Shown piece after piece: positions 1-5,135 of a stretch of 6,087 bases of DNA (position 1 is the stretch's first letter; the number at the start of each line of letters is the position of its first letter). The translations under genes and the position numbers were made by a program. The stretch comes from Candidatus Shapirobacteria bacterium (GTDB lineage: Bacteria; Patescibacteriota; Microgenomatia; UBA12405; JAUWLS01): positions 1-6,087 of the forward strand of contig DAOUWE010000031.1 in the NCBI GenBank assembly GCA_030667285.1, in the 5' to 3' direction. A model generated the notes under the pieces. That model was not told where the DNA came from. It saw nothing but the letters and a program-made list of their open reading frames with translations, and made no database searches.

Positions 1-756
1 ATGAATAATTTGAGGACCGATGAGGTAATGGGCAGAGTATCCTTTTTTCTTTGCTCGGTAACACCACTCCAACTCTTCGGCATACATAAAAAAGTCGTCG
101 TTTAAAAGACCGGTGTTGTTAATTATCGATTTTCTAGTCAAAAGAAAGGCGCCGGTTACCCAATCTTGTTGGCGAGTTTTTTGATAATAGGAGGATTTAA
201 GATAGAAGTTAGGAGAGTGAGGGTGGAGAGGGGGAATGATTTTGTTTACTAAGGGCAGGTCGTCCAAGTGGAGAGCCCAGGTAAATACATTGCTTAAGTT
301 AGGAAAAAAACCGCCGGTGGGCTGGATGGTTCGATCAGGATTTAGGAGCCGGCAAGTACAGGTTCCTGCTTCGGGATGGGCAGAAAGCCATTTTAGAGTT
401 TGACTGATCGAGGATTGGAGAATAAGTGTGTCCGAGTTTAGGAGAAGAATAAAGTTCCCTTGGGCTTTTTTGAGGCCTTGATTGTTGGCTTTAGCAAAGC
501 CTAGGTTTTTCTTATTTTCGATGATTTTAAGTACAGAAGGATCGTCCAGGTCTTTTTTTAGTTTTTTGATTTCTTTTACAGAATCATCTTCTGAATTATT
601 ATCAATAAGAATGATTTCGGTTGGTATTTTTTCGGTGAGAGAGGGTTTTTTTGAGTTGAATTCCAAACCCTTGTCTTTGAAGACAGACCGGAGACAGTCA
701 AGAGTTATTTTTCGAGTGTTGTAGGAGAGAATAATAATGGAAAGATTTGGTTTCAT
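1..756 (-). CDS. GT2-family glycosyltransferase, C-terminus beyond the window edge
   Basis: The frame is open from the ATG at 756-754 to the left edge, giving 252 residues and no stop. The N-terminus (SIIILSYN, residues 6-13) is the first beta strand of a GT-A fold. IDNNSEDDS (51-59) holds the nucleotide-binding Asp52, GFAKANNQG (86-94) is the conserved segment before the metal site, and LNSD (106-109) is the DXD-like metal-binding motif. VTGAFLLTR (200-208) and MYAEELEWCYR (224-234) match the acceptor and catalytic-base region of rhamnosyltransferase-like (WbbL-type) GT2 enzymes. His252, the last visible residue, probably corresponds to the conserved His near the end of the catalytic core, so roughly the last 50 residues would be missing. 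It would transfer a sugar from a nucleotide donor to a growing glycan at the cytoplasmic membrane face; the donor is unknown. The loop at residues 30-47 is longer than usual. The start overlaps the stop of the upstream gene as ATGA and no Shine-Dalgarno is present, so coupled translation is likely. Confidence 0.93.
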   Translation of the reverse strand, partial: MKPNLSIIILSYNTRKITLDCLRSVFKDKGLEFNSKKPSLTEKIPTEIILIDNNSEDDSVKEIKKLKKDLDDPSVLKIIENKKNLGFAKANNQGLKKAQGNFILLLNSDTLILQSSISQTLKWLSAHPEAGTCTCRLLNPDRTIQPTGGFFPNLSNVFTWALHLDDLPLVNKIIPPLHPHSPNFYLKSSYYQKTRQQDWVTGAFLLTRKSIINNTGLLNDDFFMYAEELEWCYRAKKKGYSAHYLIGPQIIH

Positions 757-1319
757 TTATTTTTTAAAATCCGATAGTAGGCCCTTAGAAGAAAGTAGAA
801 AAAAATAATAATTAGATTAAAAATCATCCAAGTAACCAAGGGACTGTTGTTTTTGCGCATGAGAGTGACTTTTGATTTAAATTCTTGGTCACCGACCATG
901 AGTTTGTTTTTTATTCGTTTTTCGGGAGCGGTGAAAACATCGTTTTCCCACTCAAAACCATTGACATAGACACTTTCCCTAAAAGGATGAATGATTTCTT
1001 CTAAGTAGTAAGAGCGCATAGTGTCAACATAGATTTGTTTGGCCCTTTCGGGAGGATGATTGATACGAAAAGTCGGGAGCTTGATTCCCAGAAAGGAAGA
1101 TCGAGAAAAACTTTCTTCATAGAAAGAGATAACTGTTTGTCGATCAAGATCGGTGAAGTAGGCTGATACTCCGGGGATTTGAACGGTATCTCCGGGAAGA
1201 GTGGATCTTAAGCTGTCGGGAAGATCAGGAAAAACAGGTGGCGGAGGAAGGAGAAGATAAGAGGTGATTAGTAGATAAAGGGGGAGTAGCAAGGCCAGGG
1301 TGATGATTCTTTTTTTCAT
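753..1319 (-). CDS. Uncharacterised protein with two membrane segments
   Basis: I do not recognise this 188-residue protein. A hydrophobic segment at residues 5-25 follows MKKR, and a second lies at 161-180 (the IIIFFYFLL core), followed by a basic tail (RILKNK). The charges suggest both ends are cytoplasmic and about 135 residues lie outside the membrane. The outer part begins with a proline-rich stretch (LLPPPPVFPDLP, 23-34). It then carries an aromatic, mixed-charge domain with YFTDLDR (54-60) and SVYVNGFEWEND (116-127), which looks folded rather than low-complexity. The gene is held by ATGA overlaps on both sides between an acyltransferase and a GT2 glycosyltransferase, which suggests a role in the same glycan pathway, for example as a membrane partner of the transferase or an exported-glycan handling factor. 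That role is inferred from context only. The N-terminal segment could instead be a signal peptide, but no clear cleavage site is visible. Confidence 0.85.
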   Translation of the reverse strand: MKKRIITLALLLPLYLLITSYLLLPPPPVFPDLPDSLRSTLPGDTVQIPGVSAYFTDLDRQTVISFYEESFSRSSFLGIKLPTFRINHPPERAKQIYVDTMRSYYLEEIIHPFRESVYVNGFEWENDVFTAPEKRIKNKLMVGDQEFKSKVTLMRKNNSPLVTWMIFNLIIIFFYFLLRAYYRILKNK

Positions 1320-1909
1320 TGAAAGAGCATAAAACGCCCTAATCGGTATTGGGGATTCTTGTTCTTTCTCTCCCCGATTTTTTTGGCCGGCACTCCGGCA
1401 TGAATTTCGAAGTCAGGGATGTCTTTGGCAACGACAGCTCCGGCGGCAATAATGGCTCCGTTTCCGATTTTTACGTCGGGGAGAATGGTGACTCGGGGGC
1501 CGATGAAAACATGGTTTCCGATTTTGACCGATTTAATGACGGGTTCAAAGTCTTTAGAGTGAACATTGTGTTCAGCGTTGTAGACAAGAACTTGAGAGGC
1601 GATATCGGTATGGGAACCAATTTCCAATTTGGCACGACCGTCAAGAAAAGCGTGATCGCCGATGATAGTTCCTTCTCCGATAGAGATATTTTGGGGATTA
1701 AAAAAGCGAGCCCCGCAGTGAATAGTGGATTTTTTACCGATTTTTAGACCAGATAATCGATAGAAGAATAAACGAAAGCAGTGGATTGGAACGTGGCCGA
1801 TGCAGGAGAGAATCATAAGCCAGAATTCGAGAAGGATGGTTTGAATACGGATGGTCCCCTTTTGGGTGATTTGAGAAGGAGAAAGCTTGTTGCCTAGGCG
1901 ATCTTTCAT
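1316..1909 (-). CDS. Hexapeptide-repeat (left-handed beta-helix) acyltransferase, WcaF/maltose-acetyltransferase-like
   Basis: The 197-residue protein has an N-terminal hydrophobic region (about residues 22-50) typical of membrane-associated sugar acetyltransferases. Imperfect hexapeptide repeats follow from about 55 to 165: IGKKST, ISIGEGTIIGDHAF, LEIGSHTDIAS, VKIGNHVFIGPRVTI and VKIGNGAIIAAGAVV. These form a left-handed beta helix in this family. The conserved end AGVPAKKIGER (171-181) is characteristic of the CysE/LacA/LpxA-like O-acetyltransferases, and His114 in AEHN is the probable catalytic base. Known relatives transfer an acetyl group from acetyl-CoA to a sugar hydroxyl, often on exopolysaccharide or O-antigen precursors. 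The exact acceptor cannot be told. The gene opens a three-gene ATGA-overlapping chain (acyltransferase, two-segment membrane protein, GT2). The ATG at 1909 is favoured because a TATACT box ends six bases upstream and there is no Shine-Dalgarno. Confidence 0.92.
   Translation of the reverse strand: MKDRLGNKLSPSQITQKGTIRIQTILLEFWLMILSCIGHVPIHCFRLFFYRLSGLKIGKKSTIHCGARFFNPQNISIGEGTIIGDHAFLDGRAKLEIGSHTDIASQVLVYNAEHNVHSKDFEPVIKSVKIGNHVFIGPRVTILPDVKIGNGAIIAAGAVVAKDIPDFEIHAGVPAKKIGERKNKNPQYRLGRFMLFQ
1326..1331 (-). promoter_or_regulatory. Possible internal -10-like box (TATGCT) before the start at 1319
   Basis: TATGCT on the minus strand ends exactly six bases before the ATG at 1319, the same spacing as at the block-leading genes. 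It lies inside the acyltransferase coding sequence and matches TATAAT at only four of six positions, with no -35 element visible. It may be chance, or an internal leaderless promoter for the downstream pair. Confidence 0.2.
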
Positions 1910-1915
1910 AGGCTT

Positions 1916-1921
1916 AGTATA
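1916..1921 (-). promoter_or_regulatory. -10-like box (TATACT) placed for a leaderless acyltransferase mRNA
   Basis: TATACT on the minus strand is followed by six bases (AAGCCT) and then the ATG at 1909. A polymerase using this box would start at or within a base or two of the start codon, giving a leaderless message. No -35 element resembling TTGACA is visible 15-18 bases upstream. The assignment rests on the hexamer and on the same spacing at other starts in this window. Confidence 0.5.
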
Positions 1922-1987
1922 CCTGTTTTTTGAATTTTTTAGAAAAACGGTATTTTGGGTGTTGCGAGACGGAGGGGATGGTTTATC

Positions 1988-2482
1988 TTATCCTTGGACA
2001 AGATTCCAGAAAGATTCTTTCAGGAATCTGAGAGGAAGATTGTCTTGTTCGGGAAAAAGTGATGGATCGTTGTCAGAGACTAATGCTTTTTCTATGTTTT
2101 TATAGTCATAAAAAGCGTCGCTGTGACCACTTTCGTATTCGGATCCAAGCTGACCTGATTTGTTGCGGGCGGTTTGTTCTAGTAAAGCTAGATTTATGCG
2201 GTCTATGTCCGTGTTGATGGTAACATCTAGTCGCTCGGATCTTTCTTTGACAAAATACGAATCCTGGCCAACCAAGAGACTTTTGTAATTTTTAGGATTT
2301 TTGAGACGGATTAGAATTTCAAGATAAAGAATAGCGTCGTGATAGCCTTCGTAAAAAGGTGATCTTGATCTTATTCCTTCCGGATAATGACCTATTAATT
2401 TAGATAATTCCTCTTTCGTTTCGCTTCCCATTCTTGGAGATAAATCGGAGGGGAGGCATAGGAACAATCTTTCTCTTGACAT
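1988..2482 (-). CDS. Uncharacterised 164-residue soluble protein
   Basis: I do not recognise this protein. It has no membrane segment or signal peptide and is rich in charged residues, so it is probably cytoplasmic. Two regions resemble each other: FYEGYHDAILYLEI (43-56) and YESGHSDAFYDYKN (116-129). Each carries G-x-x-D-A followed by a hydrophobic or aromatic helix-like stretch, which suggests a weak internal duplication. The conserved-looking Asp and His residues could bind a ligand or metal, but there is no named motif to support this. The gene stands alone: 93 bases upstream is a divergent small gene, and 78 bases downstream the acyltransferase chain begins. The start at 2482 is supported by an extended -10 box ending six bases upstream; the next Met, at residue 18, has no such support. 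A link to glycan assembly is not evident. Confidence 0.78.
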   Translation of the reverse strand: MSRERLFLCLPSDLSPRMGSETKEELSKLIGHYPEGIRSRSPFYEGYHDAILYLEILIRLKNPKNYKSLLVGQDSYFVKERSERLDVTINTDIDRINLALLEQTARNKSGQLGSEYESGHSDAFYDYKNIEKALVSDNDPSLFPEQDNLPLRFLKESFWNLVQG

Positions 2483-2488
2483 TCGAGT

Positions 2489-2497
2489 ATTGTAACA
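2489..2497 (-). promoter_or_regulatory. Extended -10 promoter element (TGTTACAAT), leaderless spacing
   Basis: On the minus strand TGTTACAAT carries the TG of an extended -10 and the hexamer TACAAT, which ends six bases before the ATG at 2482. Extended -10 promoters need little or no -35 element, and none is seen. A second TATAAT on the same strand at 2502-2507 lies 19 bases before the ATG and would give a short leader instead, so two alternative starts are possible. Confidence 0.5.
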
Positions 2498-2501
2498 CAG
2501 T

Positions 2502-2507
2502 ATTATA
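2502..2507 (-). promoter_or_regulatory. Second -10-like hexamer (TATAAT) upstream of the 164-residue gene
   Basis: This is a perfect TATAAT on the minus strand, 19 bases before the ATG at 2482. It lacks an upstream TG and a recognisable -35. It would give an mRNA with a leader of about 12 bases, lacking a Shine-Dalgarno. It competes with the extended -10 at 2489-2497, and I cannot tell which is used. Confidence 0.35.
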
Positions 2508-2539
2508 AGCCTTTCACTTGGTTGTTATTGTGGGAGACT

Positions 2540-2548
2540 TGGTATAAT
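2540..2548 (+). promoter_or_regulatory. Extended -10 promoter (TGGTATAAT) for the plus-strand small gene
   Basis: TGGTATAAT is a consensus extended -10 (TG, one base, perfect TATAAT). A weak -35-like TTGTTA lies at 2522-2527 with a 15-base spacer. Transcription would begin near 2555, giving a leader of about 20 bases before the ATG at 2576. With the minus-strand boxes at 2489-2507 it makes the 93-base gap a divergent promoter region. This is the best promoter match seen in the window, and it supports the neighbouring small ORF being real. Confidence 0.6.
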
Positions 2549-2575
2549 TGCCCGTTATTTAGTTTTTAAGTAATT

Positions 2576-2785
2576 ATGAAAAAAAGAGGAAAAGATGGGG
2601 AAATTAGTGTTGATCCCAGCTGTGTTGCTCTAAGAAGATCACTTGAGACCGTTGGTGAACAAGGAGTTGTTTTTTCCACGATTGTGGGTTGCCGTGGTTG
2701 CAGAATGACGATTATGGGTGGCAAGATTCTTCAATTGGAATTATTGAGAGACGGGAATTGTTCAAGAAGAAGAGAGGGTGTTTAG
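2576..2785 (+). CDS. Small four-cysteine protein of unknown function (69 residues)
   Basis: This is the only plus-strand gene I accept. It fills the 299 bases between two minus-strand genes, so it is not a shadow of another gene. Its codons look like real coding use here (many GNN codons, AGA for Arg, GTT, GAA, GGT). A strong extended -10 lies 27 bases upstream. The protein begins MKKRGKDGE, has no membrane segment, and carries Cys16, Cys39, Cys42 (CRGC, a CxxC pair) and Cys62. The four cysteines could form a small zinc-binding or redox site, but the spacing fits no family I know. It ends with a basic RRR stretch. No Shine-Dalgarno precedes the ATG. Its TAG stop overlaps the TAA of the convergent GT4 gene on the other strand. 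It may still be a spurious ORF over a small RNA. Confidence 0.55.
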   Translation: MKKRGKDGEISVDPSCVALRRSLETVGEQGVVFSTIVGCRGCRMTIMGGKILQLELLRDGNCSRRREGV

Positions 2786-3891
2786 TTCTCGAGAAGATTT
2801 TCAAGAGTTTTTAAAACAATCTGAGTGGTTTTTGTCCAAGAGAATTTTCCGGCTTGTTTGGGGCCGAGTTTTTTATATTTTTGGTGGATTTTGGGATCAG
2901 TAATTTTGATCATAGCTCGGGTTAATTCTTTTTCTGATTCAGGATTTATGGTTAGACCAGACTCCCCTGCTACTTCGGGAAGAGAGGTGGTATTGGAGCA
3001 GATAACCGGGGTGCCGATCGACATGGCTTCTAAGACAGGAATACCAAAACCTTCGTAAAGGGAAGGTAAAAGAAAGGCCTGAGTATTTTTTAGAAGAGAC
3101 CATTTCTCAGTTTCGGTGATAAAATCGGTGAAAATAACACTATCTTGTAATTTTAATTCTTGAACTGTTCGAAAAATGTCGTGGTAGAGCCAGCCTTTTT
3201 TACCGGCGATGACGAGCCGGGGTTTTAGTGCTTTAGAGCTTTGGTGCTTTAGGAAAAGAGCGAAAGATCTTATGAGAAGAGGGATGTTTTTATTTGGTTT
3301 CAGAGTTCCAAGACAGAGAAAGTAGGGTTTTTTGATTTTGAATTTTTCTAACGCTTTCAGGGAGAGACCCTGGGGAGGTTGGTCGGCGGCGAGGTGGGCG
3401 ACGGTGATTTTACCGGCAGGAACCTTATAGTATTTTTGAATTTCTTTTTTGGTGAAGTTGCTGATGGTGATAATTTGGGTAGCTTTTTTGACGGAATAAG
3501 AGGTCCAGTTTTTTAGTTGATAAAAGTCTTTTTTTGTAAATTCGCGGGGAGTATGGATGTAGGAAAGATCCATAATGGAGCAAACTGTGGGGATGGGGGA
3601 AAAACGGGGAGAATAGTGACTGGGGGAAAAGAAAATATCAGGTCTGTCCGAAGTGGTGTAAAGCTCAAGGGGCAAGCGCCATTGGGTCCAGAATTTCTTA
3701 GGACCGATGACTTTGTATTTCCAGTTTTTGGTTTCCACAGGGAGGTCTTTGTTGGGTTTTGAGGAGAGATAGATGGTATAGCGGTTTTTTTTATCGATTT
3801 TATGAAGGCGAGTTAAAAGTTGAAAAGCAAATTGGCCGATGCCGACCTTGTTTTCTATGTTGGCTTCGTTGCCGTCGATTCCGATATGCAT
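2782..3891 (-). CDS. GT4-family (GT-B fold) glycosyltransferase, complete
   Basis: This is a full-length, 369-residue retaining glycosyltransferase of the GT1/GT4 superfamily. The N-terminal Rossmann domain opens with MHIGIDGNEA and a glycine loop (VGIGQFAFQLL, 16-26). SIMDLSYIHTPREF (105-118) and ITISNFTKKEI (141-151) are the usual acceptor-domain landmarks. The C-terminal donor-binding domain starts near residue 190 with FLCLGTLKPNKN (191-202), where many relatives have PRKN. The diagnostic EX7E motif is Glu280 to Glu288 (EGFGIPVLE), followed by GTPVICSNTTSLPEVAG. Family members such as mannosyltransferases of the MtfB type use GDP-mannose or another nucleotide sugar to extend a lipid-linked glycan at the inner membrane face; the actual donor is not readable. 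The gene follows the 63-residue gene by 33 bases, but has its own TATAAT six bases before its ATG, so it may also be transcribed alone. It converges on the plus-strand small gene. Confidence 0.95.
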   Translation of the reverse strand: MHIGIDGNEANIENKVGIGQFAFQLLTRLHKIDKKNRYTIYLSSKPNKDLPVETKNWKYKVIGPKKFWTQWRLPLELYTTSDRPDIFFSPSHYSPRFSPIPTVCSIMDLSYIHTPREFTKKDFYQLKNWTSYSVKKATQIITISNFTKKEIQKYYKVPAGKITVAHLAADQPPQGLSLKALEKFKIKKPYFLCLGTLKPNKNIPLLIRSFALFLKHQSSKALKPRLVIAGKKGWLYHDIFRTVQELKLQDSVIFTDFITETEKWSLLKNTQAFLLPSLYEGFGIPVLEAMSIGTPVICSNTTSLPEVAGESGLTINPESEKELTRAMIKITDPKIHQKYKKLGPKQAGKFSWTKTTQIVLKTLENLLEN

Positions 3892-3897
3892 AAAGAG

Positions 3898-3903
3898 ATT
3901 ATA
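3898..3903 (-). promoter_or_regulatory. -10-like box (TATAAT) placed for a leaderless GT4 mRNA
   Basis: A perfect TATAAT on the minus strand is followed by six bases (CTCTTT) and the ATG at 3891. It sits in the 33-base gap after the 63-residue gene. The spacing predicts a transcript starting at or very near the start codon. No TG extension and no good -35 are visible. Confidence 0.5.
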
Positions 3904-3924
3904 TGTCAGGTTGGATGTGCTTTT

Positions 3925-4116
3925 CTAGTCTACGGGGGCTCCCTTAGGGTCTTTTCTTTTGGAGAGTTCTTTCCATTGCTCTATGTCTCTCCTGGTAACC
4001 CCTGCCCCGATAGGCAGTTTTGGTTTTTTTGGGATTTTTGGCTTGATGCCAAATTCTTCCAATTCTTCTCGACTAAGAGCAGTTGGGTAGTCGATGTTTT
4101 TAGGTCTTGGAGTCAT
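3925..4116 (-). CDS. Small Lys/Pro-rich protein of unknown function (63 residues)
   Basis: I do not recognise this protein. Its first half is rich in Pro and Lys (KPKIPKKPKLP, 25-35) and is probably extended or disordered. The second half (GVTRRDIEQWKELSKRK, 39-55) looks like a charged amphipathic helix. An acidic SREELEEFG helix (15-23) precedes the Pro/Lys stretch. There is no cysteine, membrane segment or signal peptide. Such a protein might bind nucleic acid or a partner protein, but there is no motif to support that. It lies between two glycosyltransferase genes on the same strand, 40 bases after the GT2 stop and 33 bases before the GT4 start. A TATAAT box eight bases before its ATG, and the absence of an overlapping gene on the same strand, support it as real. 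The long plus-strand frame across it is treated as a shadow. Confidence 0.65.
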   Translation of the reverse strand: MTPRPKNIDYPTALSREELEEFGIKPKIPKKPKLPIGAGVTRRDIEQWKELSKRKDPKGAPVD

Positions 4117-4124
4117 TTGTTTAA

Positions 4125-4130
4125 ATTATA
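4125..4130 (-). promoter_or_regulatory. -10-like box (TATAAT) close to the start of the 63-residue gene
   Basis: A perfect TATAAT on the minus strand ends eight bases before the ATG at 4116. An overlapping TAATTT (4123-4128) ends exactly six bases before it. Either would give a leaderless or near-leaderless mRNA. A TTGAAA lies upstream, but only 12 bases from the box, too close for a standard -35. The box lies in the 40-base gap after the GT2 gene, where no terminator is seen, so read-through from block 1 is also possible. Confidence 0.5.
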
Positions 4131-4156
4131 TATCTTTTTCTTTTTCAATGAAAGTT

Positions 4157-5134
4157 TTAGCCTGGATGAGATGGAAGTTTTTCGATTTGTTTTTGGATGG
4201 CATGGCGTTTTTTGATCATTAGGGGGGTTTTCAGGACAAGTTGGCCATAGATACTAATAAGGGAAAAGGGTAAGTAGTAAATTGATTTTGGGCCGTAGAT
4301 TTTTATGGTTTGTTTGCAAAGGCCGGAAAGATTTCTGCCTCTTTCGACAAGAATGGGGATGAGATTTTTTAGAATGTCGTTTGAGGAATAGTTTTTGATG
4401 ATAATGAAAAACCAATTTTTGGCGTCCATGCGGGCTCTTAGATTACCCATTTTGGAACTGGTTCCTCCACCGATGTGGTAAGAAATAGCTGAGGGGAGAT
4501 AGAGAGTTTTATATTTAAAAAGACGGAGACGAAGGGCGAGGTCAACGTCTTCTTCATAAGCAAAGAAGTCTGGATCAAAAAGACCGACTTTGATAACGGT
4601 TTGGCGGTGATAGGCCACAGCGGAGGCAGAAGCGCCCCAGATGAATTTGGGTTTCAGATTTGAGGGAGCTAAGTAGTTTTGGCCGTTGGCGATGTTTTTG
4701 GCCTTGCCTTTCATAAAAAACTTGAGACCCTGGCTTTCGATCTTGGTTCCGTCCTGATTTAAGACTTGGCCGAAGATGGTGGCGATTTTGGTGTTCTGGG
4801 GATGGTCTTTGATGGCTCGATAAAGATGACTAAACCAGGAGGACTTGAGGGTAAGATCATTGTTCAGAATAATTACCCAGTCCCCTTTTGCTTTTTTGAT
4901 GCCCTGATTGACGGCGGGAGCGAAACCCCGATTTCTTTTGTTTTTGATGATTTTTGCCGAAGGAAAGAGTTTTTGAACGAGATTAATTGAATCGTCACGA
5001 GAAGCGTTGTCGATCAGAATAAGCTCGGACCGGATGGCTGGAGGGAGTTTTTTGAGGGATTTTAAAACAGAAGGAAGACAGGTCTCAAGATATTTTTCTC
5101 CGTTTAGGTTGGGAATAACGATAGAAAAAAGCAT
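4157..5134 (-). CDS. GT2-family glycosyltransferase, complete
   Basis: This is a full-length, 325-residue inverting GT-A enzyme. MLFSIVIPNLNG (1-12) is the first strand and loop, LILIDNASRDDS (38-49) holds Asp42 for nucleotide binding, and GFAPAVNQGIKKAKGDW (70-86) precedes the metal-binding LNND (90-93). WGASASAVAYHR (166-177) and FFAYEEDVDLALRLR (190-204) give the acceptor site, with Glu194/Glu195/Asp196 as catalytic-base candidates. SYHIGGGTSS (218-227) holds the conserved late His220. The last 80 residues are hydrophobic and basic, and probably rest on the membrane. The nearest known kinds are rhamnosyltransferase-like WbbL/RfbN-type enzymes of O-antigen or exopolysaccharide synthesis; the donor sugar is unknown. 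It is clearly related to the GT2 at the left edge (same motifs in the same order), so the two probably act in one glycan pathway. Its ATG lies one base after the DUF192 stop (TAACATG) with no Shine-Dalgarno, which points to translational coupling. Confidence 0.95.
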   Translation of the reverse strand: MLFSIVIPNLNGEKYLETCLPSVLKSLKKLPPAIRSELILIDNASRDDSINLVQKLFPSAKIIKNKRNRGFAPAVNQGIKKAKGDWVIILNNDLTLKSSWFSHLYRAIKDHPQNTKIATIFGQVLNQDGTKIESQGLKFFMKGKAKNIANGQNYLAPSNLKPKFIWGASASAVAYHRQTVIKVGLFDPDFFAYEEDVDLALRLRLFKYKTLYLPSAISYHIGGGTSSKMGNLRARMDAKNWFFIIIKNYSSNDILKNLIPILVERGRNLSGLCKQTIKIYGPKSIYYLPFSLISIYGQLVLKTPLMIKKRHAIQKQIEKLPSHPG

Positions 5135-5135
5135 G

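Noticed and set aside
482..724. Plus-strand open frame of 80 residues rich in Ser and Phe
   Set aside because: It lies inside the left-edge GT2 gene, whose conserved motifs on the minus strand explain this stretch.
753..1319. UGA recoded as glycine, as in Gracilibacteria or Absconditabacteria
   Set aside because: UGA ends two genes exactly at ATGA overlaps with the next start, and protein lengths fit their families, so the standard stop meaning holds.
1349..1747. Long plus-strand open frame of 132 residues
   Set aside because: It lies wholly antisense to the acyltransferase, whose hexapeptide motifs are unmistakable. The translated product is a Gly/Ser/Asp/Phe-rich shadow with no start signal.
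2786..2815. Rho-independent terminator for the plus-strand small gene
   Set aside because: The palindrome TTCTCGAGAA has no room for a loop. The wider CTC...GAG pairing before TTTTT has only three plus three pairs around a mismatch, so the stem is too weak to call.
4132..4156. Terminator between GT2 and the 63-residue gene
   Set aside because: TTTCATTGAAA has a one-base loop and no stable stem; the following A-rich stretch on the minus strand is not a terminator tail.
3820..4215. Plus-strand open frame of 131 residues rich in Phe and Trp
   Set aside because: It is antisense to the start of the GT4 gene, the 63-residue gene and the end of GT2. Its aromatic composition is what reading Lys/Glu-rich genes backwards produces.
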